Origin: Isoetes taiwanensis
Taxonomy: Eukaryota > Streptophyta > Lycopodiopsida > Isoetales > Isoetaceae
Direction of reading: 5' to 3'
Assembly: GCA_021234155.1 (NCBI GenBank)
Contig: JAJEKV010000054.1
Location: 3,767,962-3,831,961, forward strand
DNA: 64,000 bases
Part shown: positions 53,960 to 64,000 of the stretch, one piece after another
How the letters are laid out: every line of letters starts with the position of its first letter
Numbering within the stretch: position 1 is the first letter of the stretch
The notes under the pieces: model-generated
Database searches by the model: none
Seen by the model: only the letters and a program-made list of their open reading frames with translations
Told to the model about the DNA's origin: nothing
Made by a program: the position numbers and the translations under genes

Positions 53960-55500
53960 TCCGTCAATGTATGTACGTGCAAGGAGCGGAATCTAAAGAA
54001 GAACACGATAGGATTGTGGAACAGCAATGCAGCGAACGAGAATTACGATTTAAACAAAGAGAAAGACAGTTACGCAATGAAGATTTATATTTTCTAAGGG
54101 TGTCAAGTGCGCCAGACCTTTTGGAATTGGAAGGCACGACTTCAACAACATTAGAAGAACCTGCCCAAGAAATTCAAATTCAAGAACCAAGAATCGTTGC
54201 AAAAATGGGAGATTTGAAATACCCAAAGTTTTATTCAGAGACGATGCCGATGGGCATCTATATGTTTTTTAATCGCCAAAGCACCGCAAATGGAAAAAAT
54301 GATGTTGACCGATTAAAGTTATTTCCGTGAACACTTCAACAATATAAAGACGCCGGGTATTGGCAATCCCAGGAGACCCACCTTTTACGAATTGGAATGC
54401 CTTAAAGGAGGCTTTTCTAACTCAATTTAGGGGAGCGGGTACAAGGAGAGAATTTACCAAGAACTCACACACATCAAGTGCTACCCCGACGAGACCTTGC
54501 AAAGTTATATCTTGAGGTATAAAAGCTTGTTATCAAAAAAGAGATCCGCTACCGGCTGCCAAGAACAAGTAAGATATTTTGTGGAGGGATTACCCCTTTA
54601 CTCCAATTATTTGTAAAAGCAAGCCAACCGGCTACCTTGGATGACGCCACGAGGGTGGCATCACAATATGACACGGCGGGTTTTGGAGTGCAAGGAACCT
54701 TGCCGATTCTTTCAAGTGGAGGAGGAATGATTCCTATGGCAGCCAACACATTTCAACCTTCGGGAAGGGTGGATTATTTCTGCCTCCAACAACAAATGCA
54801 AGGCAATCCAAAGAAGACACGCCGCTATCCCCATTGCCCCTATCATTACCAAATTAATCCGACAAGAATCGTGCCAAGTGCTCCTACCATGCCAAATCCC
54901 GTCAATATGGAGAACCAAATTGCAAAGGTTAAAGAAGACATTGTGGAGTCATTGACAAAGCAACTATCCGAATTGCAACTCAACTGGGTGCACGGAGCAG
55001 CAGGAAAGGTCCATGAACAAAAAGAAAGGGCCAATGTATGGTGCGCGAAGTGCAAAAGACCAGGACATCTTCCACATGAGTGTGGAAATACAAGTGATAA
55101 ACCAAAATGTAAAATTTGTGGAAGAAGAAATCATACGGCTGCTACTTGCTATTTCCGCCAAGGGGGTGCAACACCTTCATAATGAATACCACCGCAACGC
55201 ACTTCCTATCACGTTCAACCTCAAGAAGAGCCTATCTACGTGCAAACTCAACCATATCATTCAGATGTCAGAAGCGCCAAGAAAAAGCAATGGGACCTCG
55301 ACCGCATATCGACAAAGGAAACCTATACAATGCTATCGCAGTAAAGAACTTTGGACATATTGCCCCAGAGTGTCCTAATCCAAGAGCTCCGATTGGAGTA
55401 TCAACCAAGCAGCGGCATATATGTCGACTCAAAGGGCTGCATACTCAAGCCGAATGTCCACATAAACTAGAACCCCGAAAGAAGGGCGAACGAGAAAAGG
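53960..55500 (+). pseudogene. gag region of element D (fossil)
   Basis: Starts with a charged helical stretch (EHDRIVEQQCSERELRFKQR), then KMGDLKYPKFYSETMP. Two good CCHC knuckles follow, CAKCKRPGHLPHEC and CKICGRRNHTAATC, with related GH..PEC and GLHTQAEC words after them, as in the multi-knuckle Gag proteins of this lineage. It is broken in a few places. Confidence 0.8.
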
Positions 55501-56037
55501 GAAAGAAACCAATGATGGATTCTAATGCTATATTTATTCTTAAAAAATCAATGGAAGACGAAATTCCTGCGTATGAGACACGTGCACAACGACGTAATAG
55601 ACTAAATCAGGAATCCATTAGAACACCAATTGTCAGATTTCAAGATGAGAATGAGGAAGAAGAGGAAGAGCAGATGATCCAAAACGTGGAAGATATTCCA
55701 AGACCAGAAGATGTGCGGCGAATTAAGGAGCAAGTCGTGGAGCAGTCACAACCAAGGGAAAAGGCAAAAGAGAAAAAGATTCGCCGACGCTACAAGAAGG
55801 TTTTGCAACTTGGAAGTGAACAACCATATGATATCTTGAAGGATATGGAGCAAGTTAGACCATCTATTACCTTTGGACAACTGTTAAATATGGCACCAGG
55901 GTGTAGAAAAGTCGTGATGGCTGCATTGAAGGGTCAAAAAGAAGTGGTCGTGAATTCAGCATGGCCAGTAATTGCGGATATGAGTTCACCATGTTTGGAC
56001 TTGGAAATAAATGGCGAATTGATCCGAAACTGTACCA

Positions 56038-58662
56038 TTGATGGGGGGTCGGGCATTAACATTATGCCTGAACACATGGAGGAAACTAGAGTTGCCTGAA
56101 CCAGTACCAGTACACTTTGTGGTCAAAATGGCCGACCAACGACGTGTGAAGCCAATTGGCGTTATCACCGGAGTGCAAACACTGATAGCCGGCATCATGT
56201 TTTACGTGGACTATGTGGTCCTAAAGATGGTAGTGGAAGGAGCATTAGTCTACCCTCTACTACTTGGAAGACCTTGGCTAATGCAAGCCAGAGCCAAGCA
56301 TGACTGGTCAACGGGATTATTGACCATAGGAGATGGAAACAATGCAGTTTCTATAAAAGTACACATCTCTCCAGGAAGGATTTCGGCGGCTGGACGAGTT
56401 CAAGAGATTGATAGTGATACAAGTTCTAGTGACGATGATGAAGAAGAATTGTCTGACGATGAGGAACAAGAGGCTGCTCTGGTAGCACCTGAAGAAGAAA
56501 AGGGATACAAGGGGTTACAACTACGACCCTCTTATAGGGATGACACTTCAAGTGTTGTTCTTGAGGAGTGGTTGCAAGATCGAATGGAATTGGATTGTGC
56601 CATGGTGGAAGTGGAGATGGAGCCACCGACTCGGCAACAATTGATGAAAAAGGGTAAGACGGCTCGATGGAAAGCTTTGAATTTGTCTAAAAAAGAAGAG
56701 GCTCTAAAGGAAGAAGTATCAAGGGAAGAAAGGTTAGGAGAGTTCCCTCCTTATTTCTTTGAATACGAGGAGGGGGAGATCAAGTTGAATGAAGCACCAG
56801 CTTGTGAAGTGGTTGGTCGAAAGAATATGCCAGAAAGCTTGGAACCGCCAGAAGTGATTGAGTTGAATATGGGAACCAAGGAGGAGCCTAAGGTGGTTCG
56901 AGTTGGAGCACAGTTACCCGAGGAAGAGAGGCAGTTGTATTACGAATTATTTGTGGCCTATAAAGATGTCTTCGCATGGAGTTATCGAGATTTACGAGGA
57001 ATAGACCCAGTGTTGTGCCAACATCGAATACAACTGGTACCTGATGCAAAGCCTATACGACAACGAGCTTATCGCATGAATCCAAATTATAGCAAAGCAG
57101 TAAGAGCGGAAATCGATGGGCTATTGGAAGCTGGATTTATTGTTCCTGTTGAAGGGAGTGATTGGCTATCCCCCATAGTGATTGTGCCCAAGAAGAATAA
57201 GAAGTTGAGAGTTTGCGTGGATTACCGGAAGCTGAATGCTGCCACAGTGAAGGACGGGTTCCCAGTACCTTTTACTGATGCAGTGCTAGACGAAGTGGCG
57301 GGCCATGAACTCTATTCTTTTATGGACGGGTTTAGCGGATACAACCAAGTCACTATTGCACCTGAAGATCGAGAGAAGACCGCATTTGTGACCGAGTGGG
57401 GTTGCTTCATGTATAAGGTGATGCCGTTCGGATTGTGCAATGCCCCAGCCACATTCCAGCGAGTTGTGACTGCAGCCTTCAAGGACTTCTTGAAGGAATT
57501 CATGGAAGTATTTTTGGATGACTTCTGCGTATATAGCAGTTATGGGGATCATCGAAGGAAGCTAGAGAAGTGCTTTTGTAAGTGCCGAGACTATGGGATA
57601 TCATTAAATCCACTCAAATGCATGTTTGCAGTCGTGAGAGGGGTGTTGCTAGGACGAGTGGTGACAGCCCAAGGATTGGCAGTGGATCCGGAAAAAGTGA
57701 AGATAATCATTGAATTACCACCACCAGAAGATGTGAAGCAATTACAAGCATTTTTGAGACATGTGGGGTATCATAGAAGATTTATCCAAAGATATGCGGA
57801 CACGGCTCTTCCATTGACCAACTTGTTGAAGAAAGAAGTGGAGTATCAGTGGAGTGAAGAGTGTCAAGTTGCATTTGAAGCACTCAAGAAGGCTTTGGTA
57901 CAATCACCTATCTTGAAATGGCCTAAATGGGATATTGAATTTCATGTGCATGAGGATGCTTCCGGTTATGCCATTGGGAGTATATTATCTCAAAAGCAAG
58001 AAGATGGATGGGATCATCCAGTATATTATGCAAGCCGACAATTAAACAAGGCTGAAAGGAATTACTCTACCACCGAAAGAGAAGGCCTTGGCATGATATA
58101 TTCTATCCAGAAGTATCGTCACTACTTATTGGGCAAGCCATTTGTGTTCTATGTGGACCACCAGGCTTTGAAATATCTGATCCTGAAACTGTGCCGAACC
58201 GGAAGAGTAACGAGATGGTTACTTCTCCTACAAGAGTTCGAGTTCAAAGTGGTGTTGAAGCCTGGCAGTTCTCATGTAGGGCCAGATCATTTATCGAGAT
58301 TGCCTGGAGAAGAACCAAAAGAAGCAATTCCAGATGAGTTGCCTGATGCGGAGTTATTTAATGTGGAGGCGGTGCCAGAATGGTATACGGGCCTTGGACA
58401 ATATTTGGTAAGTGGGGAGCTACCAGGTGAGCTTACTTCCTCGGAAAGGAAACGATTCATACAGCAGGCTGCTGGGTACACTATGTTGGGAGGAGTATTA
58501 TATAAGCAAGGGCGAGATGATATTTTAAGAAGATGTGTGTTACCCTATGAAGTACCACGAATACTTGAAGATTGCCATGAAGCCCCAGAAGGAGGTCATT
58601 TTGGAACAGCGGTCACCATAAGGAAGGTGCTTCAAGCCGGATATTGGTGGCCAACTTCATAA
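56038..58662 (+). pseudogene. pol of element D: protease, reverse transcriptase, RNase H
   Basis: A long frame (about 874 codons). It has protease-type C-terminal words (LLLGRPWLMQARAKHDWSTG), an acidic linker, then reverse transcriptase: YKDVFAWSYRDLRGIDP, IVPKKNKKLRVCVDYRKLNA and the catalytic box VFLDDFCVYS. RNase H has FHVHEDASGYAIGSILSQ, RNYSTTEREGLGMIYSIQ and YVDHQALKYLI. The end contains the start of the integrase finger (GGHFGTAVTIRKV). The AWSYRDLRGIDP wording is typical of the Tat/Athila side of Ty3. The element as a whole is a fossil, though this frame is long and uninterrupted. Confidence 0.9.
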
Positions 58663-59650
58663 AGATGTGGCAGATCATGTGAAGAAATGTGACCCATGTC
58701 AACGCATGGGAAGACCAACGAGAAGAGATTTGATGCCATTATATCCTGTTGTGCCGATTCGACCTTTTGAGAAGTGAGGAATTGATTTTGTGGGCCCCAT
58801 AAATCCTCCAACGTGGTGGAGTCGAAACAAGTATATATTGATTTGCACAGACTACCTGACAAAGTGGGCAGAAGCTAAGGCGTTCCGGGAAGACAATGGA
58901 GCAGCGGTGGCAACATTCCTATATGAAAATATCATAATCAGGTTTGGATGTCCAGTGGAGTTGGTAAGCGATCGCGGTAAACATTTCTTGAATGAGCTAA
59001 TTGAGACAATGACGACCATGTATCGAATAAAGCATCGAAAGAGTAGTCCTTACCATCCACGAGCGAATGGACAAGCTGAGCGCACAAACAAGACCTTGTG
59101 CAATATTATGACAAAGATTTGCTCCGCTAGTCGAACCGATTGGGATCAAAGATTATTGGATGCCTTATGGGCATATCGTACGGCCTACAAGGTGACTACA
59201 AGGGCCACACCATTCCAATTGGTATATGGACTTGAAGCAGTAATACCAATCGAGTTGGAGATACCAAGCCTGCGAATAGCGGCTCAATACAAGTTGGGGG
59301 AAGTTGATAGTATCAAGGCAAGATTGCAAGAATTGGAAAAGTTGGATGAGACAAGGCTACTGGCTTTGCAAGCAAGGGAAGCTTTACAAAAAAGAAGGAA
59401 GAAATGGTATGATAAGCATTTGCGGAAAAAAGAGTTCAAGGAGGGAGACAAAGTATTGTTGTATGAAGCAAAACATTGGAAGCGACCTGGCAAGCTGAAG
59501 ATGCGATGGGTTGGACCATATGTGGTGAGTGAAGTGTTTTCTAATGGTTCTATACAACTCCAAACATTGGAGGGAGACCTTCTTCCCACAAGAGTCAATG
59601 GTTATCTGGTGAAGAAGTACCATGGGGGTGATGATGAGGAAGTATCTTGA
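58663..59650 (+). pseudogene. Integrase region of element D
   Basis: HHCC finger second half (HVKKCDPCQRMGRP), then the catalytic core with Asp in ICTDYLTKWAEAKAF, Asp in LVSDRGKHF and Glu in NGQAERTNKTL (a D,D-35-E pattern). The core is followed by the C-terminal fold with KLKMRWVGPYVVSEVF. It ends 36 bp before the 3' LTR. Confidence 0.9.
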
Positions 59651-59686
59651 GTTCCTCGGGACGAGGAACATTTTTTCCCCCCCTAA

Positions 59687-61846
59687 TGTCGTCTGCCAAA
59701 TGAAGGTAAAAAAATTGCAAAATATTGATAAACAAGCATTTTACCTTGGCAAAGTGCTAGCTTTGAAGGAAAAGCTAAGCAAATATGGAAATAGCGCAAA
59801 AGTAGTGCAAGAGATGTGCTACATGGAAGAATACCCATGAGTAAACATGGGAAGAAAGGACATGGCGGAATTGCCGTGAAGAAACATGGCAACCGGGTTG
59901 TCATGAGAGAACCCCATAGAAGGAAAAAAATACCTATGGTGGAGTTATGAAGAAAACGTGACAAAATAAAGGCCTCAATTAAAGGGGTCAAGTCACGAAG
60001 ATTGAAGGAGAAAAGATGTCGAGAAAAAGGGAGAAAAACCCTTGAGAAGAATTATGGAAGCGGAATTACCCATGGAAGGAAAGAGAAAAGTGTCATGGCC
60101 TAGGGGCAAAAGCCGGAAGAGAAATTTTAATAGTAACACGGACTGGCTATAGGCAATGAAAGTCAAAGTCACGAGACTTTAAAGAAAAATATTTGTGAGA
60201 GATGGAAGCTAAATCGGACAAACTTGGCATCAACAAATTATGAAAGGGAGAAGGTCCTAGCAAGGCCAAATTATAAAGATCACGGGGAAAATATTGTTCC
60301 AAGGTCACAAGTCGGGAAGAATCACTATAGTGGGCGAACCCAAGAGCAAGGCAATTATTATGAAGGAGAATTGAACCATTGAAAAAAAAAAAAAAAGAAA
60401 ATAAGCATAAATTGTTAACACAAAGAAATTGTTAACAAAAAGGAAAATATTTGGGGCTTGAATGGTGAACGGTGAGAGCCCTGGGCCTACTGATAGGGCA
60501 AAGGGCCATGGCTGTTCGGGCAGATAAGAACTTTTGGGTCTAAGGCGGTGGAAGCGAAGCGAGAATCAAGCGGGATTCACGGAAAAAGGAAGAATCGTGG
60601 CTAGGAAAAAACAGAGCAGATCAAGGTTGAAGACTATGGCATCAATGGAAAATCAAGAAGAACGGCGGATCCGCTTGATTCGGCCTTCTTAGAAATTGTT
60701 TACAAGAACAATAGGCCATGGCAGTCAAAAAAGATTGAGTCGTGGTTTCGACCTGAAGGCAACAGCAGGGAGCGGCCGTTTGATTGATCCCGAGGCCTCT
60801 AAGGCCTAGATTTGGCAACAAATAGGGTAGAAGAATCGGAAGCATGGCGGAATGGGGCTGTAGATGATCCGATCGTTGCAGAGGTACGGAAGAATTGACG
60901 GCAATAAGGTTTGAACAGAGTAACAAATTGGAGCAGTCCGAATCAAGATTAAACCTTTGTGCACGATTTGCTCCAAAGACAGTAACCGATTCGTTGTTAA
61001 AACCAAAAAGGAGGGGTTCTGAAGAAAAAAAAGATATAGGGGAAACCCCAGCGAGAGAAAATTGGTCAGATTTTGTTGATCTCTTGTTGTAAGCAAAATC
61101 GAGAGGATCCTTTTGGTTAAGATTGGGTCCGTGGTAGGCCGATAATGCTTGGGTAGGAGCCATCGATTCCACCAAAGAAGGCTTTTACGCCACAAAGCCA
61201 ACGAGAGAGAAGAATTGAACAATTATGGGAAAATTACAGAAGCCCGGCTGTGGAATAACGTTTATGAAGGGGAGATAAGCGTGAGCAACAAGGGTCGAGG
61301 GGATGGTTCATTGCTGGAAGCCTTGCTCACGGGACGGAATCTGAGAACCCCACGAATGGAAGGAATTTACCAAACGAACCATGGTGCTGACGCAATCAAA
61401 CGGCATCACCTATTCCGATATTATAAGCTCTTACCCTTAGCGATGGCGTCCAGCAGCCAAACGATCATGGCCTGAGGGCTGTGGACCAAGAAAGAGATAC
61501 GGGGAAGGCAGTTCGTCTCAATCCTCTCAAGAGCAGGGATACGAATAAGGGAACGACGTGGCATGACCAGTGGCATGTGATGACGTGGCAAGGTGCCACG
61601 AGGGCAATCCGCCTAGGTGGCATACGAAATTCAAGAGGTGTGCTGACGTGGCGATGAGGTACGATGATGTGGCGATGATGTGGCGCTGATGTGGCGAAGG
61701 GGTAGTTTGGACTATAAATATGTGAGCCACGGTTGGGGCTTTTCCAACCAGCGATGTGCAATAAAGTTTGATCTTTTGTTCTAGCTTTCTTGGTGTGTCT
61801 CTTTCACAGCGCTACCTTTTCCTCGGGTTGCGAGCGGGGCTCGACA
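59687..61846 (+). repeat. 3' LTR of element D (2160 bp)
   Basis: Begins TGTCGTCTGCC and ends GGGGCTCGACA, followed by the CATGC duplication. The bases just before it are a T/C run (59670-59684), not the purine run expected of a polypurine tract. Confidence 0.94.
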
Positions 61847-61851
61847 CATGC

Positions 61852-62439
61852 TGAATATAAAGGTACTCAAATGTCTAAATACATTGAGTGCCATCGTGCT
61901 GAATCTAAATCATTAAAAAAAAACCATTCCACAAGAGAGTCTAAATCATTACATTCTATTAACAATTAACAAGCGAAGCAAAACTTGCCTCTCGTGATGC
62001 AAGAACAGAATGATTCGACAGTGCATGCATGAACAATTCGATGGAAAGTGCATGCATGAGAGTTTGAAATTAGGAGCAAGAGAATCGATCCTTATACAGC
62101 ATTCTTCAGACTGCTTAGATACAAAATGAACTATTCTTACATGTGTAGACCTAGAGAACAATATTTATTGCATTCCTAGATCTTTAACATTTGTTGTTAA
62201 TGAAGCCCAAAGGTTTTAAGAGTCCTTAGGAACAACTTAAACTTGGAGTACCAGAGTATATAACAACCAATGATAATTTCTCTATGGATTTGCCTAATTA
62301 TGTTAGATTTATGGCAAGGAGTTTGAGCTGAACATGTTTTCGTTCACAGATGTTCCTAATTTCGTTTGAGCTCAGCCTTTGTTGTTTGCATTGCATGATA
62401 TTTGTGAAGATTCATCATGCCTTTCAGTTTAATGGAACA
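61852..62439. other. Intergenic, no gene recognised
   Basis: AT-rich host-like sequence between element D and the minus-strand Ty3 fragment. GTGCTGAATCTAAATCATT-like words occur twice near the start (61897-61960). No other pattern supported. Confidence 0.4.
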
Positions 62440-64000
62440 CAGTTGCTAAGTAATTTCAAGCTGGTCGTCCGTCATTTCCAGTAACTCAGTTGTCTCCAAT
62501 ACTTCCTCTGGATTAGGAGTGTGCCTCTTTAGGAGACTTACATGGAAGACCATATGGATTTTGAGATGTGCTGGCAGGTCCAACTTGTAGGATTGGCTTC
62601 CTACTTTTTTGGTTATCCTGAGTGGTCCAGCCCATCTTGGAGCAAGCTTTTTGCAGTTGCCGATGCGGAGCTTGGCCTGCTTCACCTTGATCTTCAACTA
62701 TACATTGTCTTCCACCTGAAATTCCCTTACCGTCCTGTGCTTATCGGCTATGCTTTTCTGCCTGCTTCTTGCTGCTAGAAGGTAACCTCTTACCTCCTCC
62801 ACCAATTGTTGCATATCCGATAACATCTGCTGGGAGACTTCTACTTTTGACACTGGGTTGTGCCAAGTATACGGGGTAAGACACTGATACCCATAATTAA
62901 TCATGAAAGAGACATCTGTGATGACTCCTGCTTTGTGCTGTTGTAGTCGAACTCCACTAAGTGGATGAAATCATCCCACTTAGATTGTTTGTTCCACACA
63001 TAATTCCTTATCATATCTTCAATGATCCGGTTGGCTCGCTCCGTCTGCTATCTGTCTGCGGGTGACTGCTGTGCTCATAGAAAGCTTCGTCTGAATGGTG
63101 GTAAACAAATCCTGCCAGAATGCACTCATAAATTTAGAGTCCCTATCCGAGATTATCTCCCTCGGCATACCGTGGAGTCTAAAGATCTCTTTGATGAACA
63201 ATACGGCAGTGTCCAATGCCGTATCTGTGGTCCTACATGGCACGAAATGTACCATCTTCGACAACTTGTCCTCCACCACCATTAGTGCATCCTTGTCTCT
63301 TACTATTCTCGGAAGCCTTGCAATGAAATCCATACTTATGACTTCCCATTTTGCATTTGGCACTGGCAATGGCTCTAAGGCTCCTGGAATTCGGAGTTGC
63401 TCCGCCTTTGTCTGCTGGCATAACTGACATTCCCAAATGTACCTTGCTATATGCTTCTTCATGCCTGGCCAGAAGTAGCTGCTTCTGATCTTGAAATATG
63501 TCTTCATGAACCTTGCATGCCCGGCTATGGGAATATTGTGTGTATCATGGAGCATTAGCTTCCTTACTCCCGAAGATTCTGGTACATACAACTTGTTCTT
63601 ATCATATAGCAAGTTACCCTCCTTCTTATAATGCTTGAGGATCTCCCTTTCCTTATCTGTTCTTGCCTCTTTAGAGAGGCTTGCCCAAACTTCTTTAAAG
63701 TCGCCCTCTGATGGCAACGTCTCCTCAATCCTCTTGCCATACTCACTTGTGAGAGTCGATATGGCATTGTAATGGGTCCTTGTCTTCAATGGCCAACTGG
63801 AGAGCGTATCGGCTACTACATTTAGCTTGCCTGGCTTGTAAACTATTTCGAAGTCGTACTCTTCGAGAAACTCCATCCACCTCCTTTGCCTCAAATTCAG
63901 GAGTGGTTGTGTCAAGATGTACTGGAGGCTTTGACGATCTGTGTCTAGTTGGAACTTTCTTCCAAACAAGTAGTGTCTCCAGATTCTCAAGGCTCTCACA
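62440..64000 (-). mobile_element. Minus-strand pol fragment of a family-B Ty3 element, runs off the window
   Basis: Read on the minus strand from 64000 it covers RNase H end (RIWRHYLFGRKFQLDTDRQS), the integrase finger (YIWECQLCQQTKAEQ), the integrase core (WEVISMDFIARLP, EIFRLHGMPREIISDRDSKF) and the C-terminal integrase fold (KLAPRWAGPLRITKKVG). The sequence is very close to the same part of element B. It stops at about 62440, before the chromodomain, and no LTR follows, so its 3' end is missing. It is broken in a few places. Confidence 0.9.

Larger units (their letters stand above)
51671..61846 (+). mobile_element. Ty3 LTR retrotransposon D (Tat/Athila-like), complete in outline
   Basis: 10,176 bp, flanked by CATGC (51666-51670 and 61847-61851). 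LTRs are 51671-53828 and 59687-61846, ending TGTCG...CGACA. The primer site (53835-53851, TGGTGCATTGGCCGGGA) is close to the tRNA complement used by Tat/Athila elements, not initiator Met. Gag (about 53960-55500) has CCHC knuckles. Pol runs protease, reverse transcriptase, RNase H (56038-58662) and integrase (about 58560-59650). No chromodomain was seen. It looks the most nearly whole of the elements here, with only a few breaks (about four or five). The near-identical LTRs in AT-rich parts suggest a recent insertion. Confidence 0.93.

Noticed and set aside
51600-61960. Element D inserted into a tandem repeat
   Set aside because: Flanks share loose words (TATAAAGG, TGCTGAA) on both sides, but the match is too weak to claim beyond the 5-bp target duplication.
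1-64000. CRISPR arrays, bacterial operons, rRNA genes
   Set aside because: No spaced identical repeats of CRISPR type, no ribosomal RNA signature, and gene structure is eukaryotic.

Overview
The window looks like nuclear DNA of a land plant with a large, repeat-rich genome. The evidence is a PLS-class PPR gene, a GTE-type (BET) gene piece with spliced exons, a Pumilio/NOP9 exon, and plant-type Ty3 chromovirus LTR elements primed by initiator-Met tRNA. The run of near-identical 31-residue PPR motifs in an uninterrupted frame would suit a fern or other non-seed plant, but that is an inference. Roughly two thirds of the window is transposable elements.

Layout. 1-2210: 3' end of a Ty3 element (family B) with its 1645-bp LTR. 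2317-3405: C-terminal exons of a GTE-like bromodomain/ET protein. About 5250-5902: OB-fold/zinc-ribbon coding sequence of RPA1/MEIOB type. 7692-9320: the one clearly whole host gene, a PPR protein. 9587-11690: a small terminal-inverted-repeat element, a perfect 31-bp-arm foldback and a Mutator-like non-autonomous element. 12663-18015: three copies of a non-LTR retroposon that ends in (ATTCT)n, in otherwise anonymous DNA. 18713-19330: CACTA (En/Spm) transposase remnant, minus strand. 19405-46205: a Helitron split by two complete Ty3 elements. Element A is 20507-32480 with target duplication TATAC; it holds a solo LTR, a TIR element and a LINE. Element B is 32721-45913 with target duplication CTTAG. 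46210-49085: a LINE with a 5' inversion of twin-priming type. 50341-50790: a NOP9/APUM23-like exon behind a triplicated repeat. 51671-61846: a complete Tat/Athila-like Ty3 element D with target duplication CATGC. 62440-64000: a minus-strand fragment of family B.

Main discovery. Between its 5' LTR and gag, element B carries an unbroken 369-codon frame (34935-36044). It starts like histone H3 (MARTKQT) and ends in a complete H3 histone fold, about two thirds identical to canonical H3 by eye over 87 residues, with a roughly 240-residue charged linker between. The same element ends its pol with a chromodomain, carries a telo-box beside the TATA box of each LTR, and has a pair of 65-bp palindrome-ended units downstream of the H3-like gene. 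Further frames of unknown function (37432-38378) also lie before gag. An LTR retrotransposon with its own H3-like protein is, as far as I know, not a standard element type. Whether it acts on chromatin of the element or of the host is inference.

All retroelements are treated as fossils. A, B and the edge fragments are broken; D looks closest to whole. The nesting gives the order: Helitron oldest, A and B inserted into it, and the solo LTR and LINE inserted into A later still.
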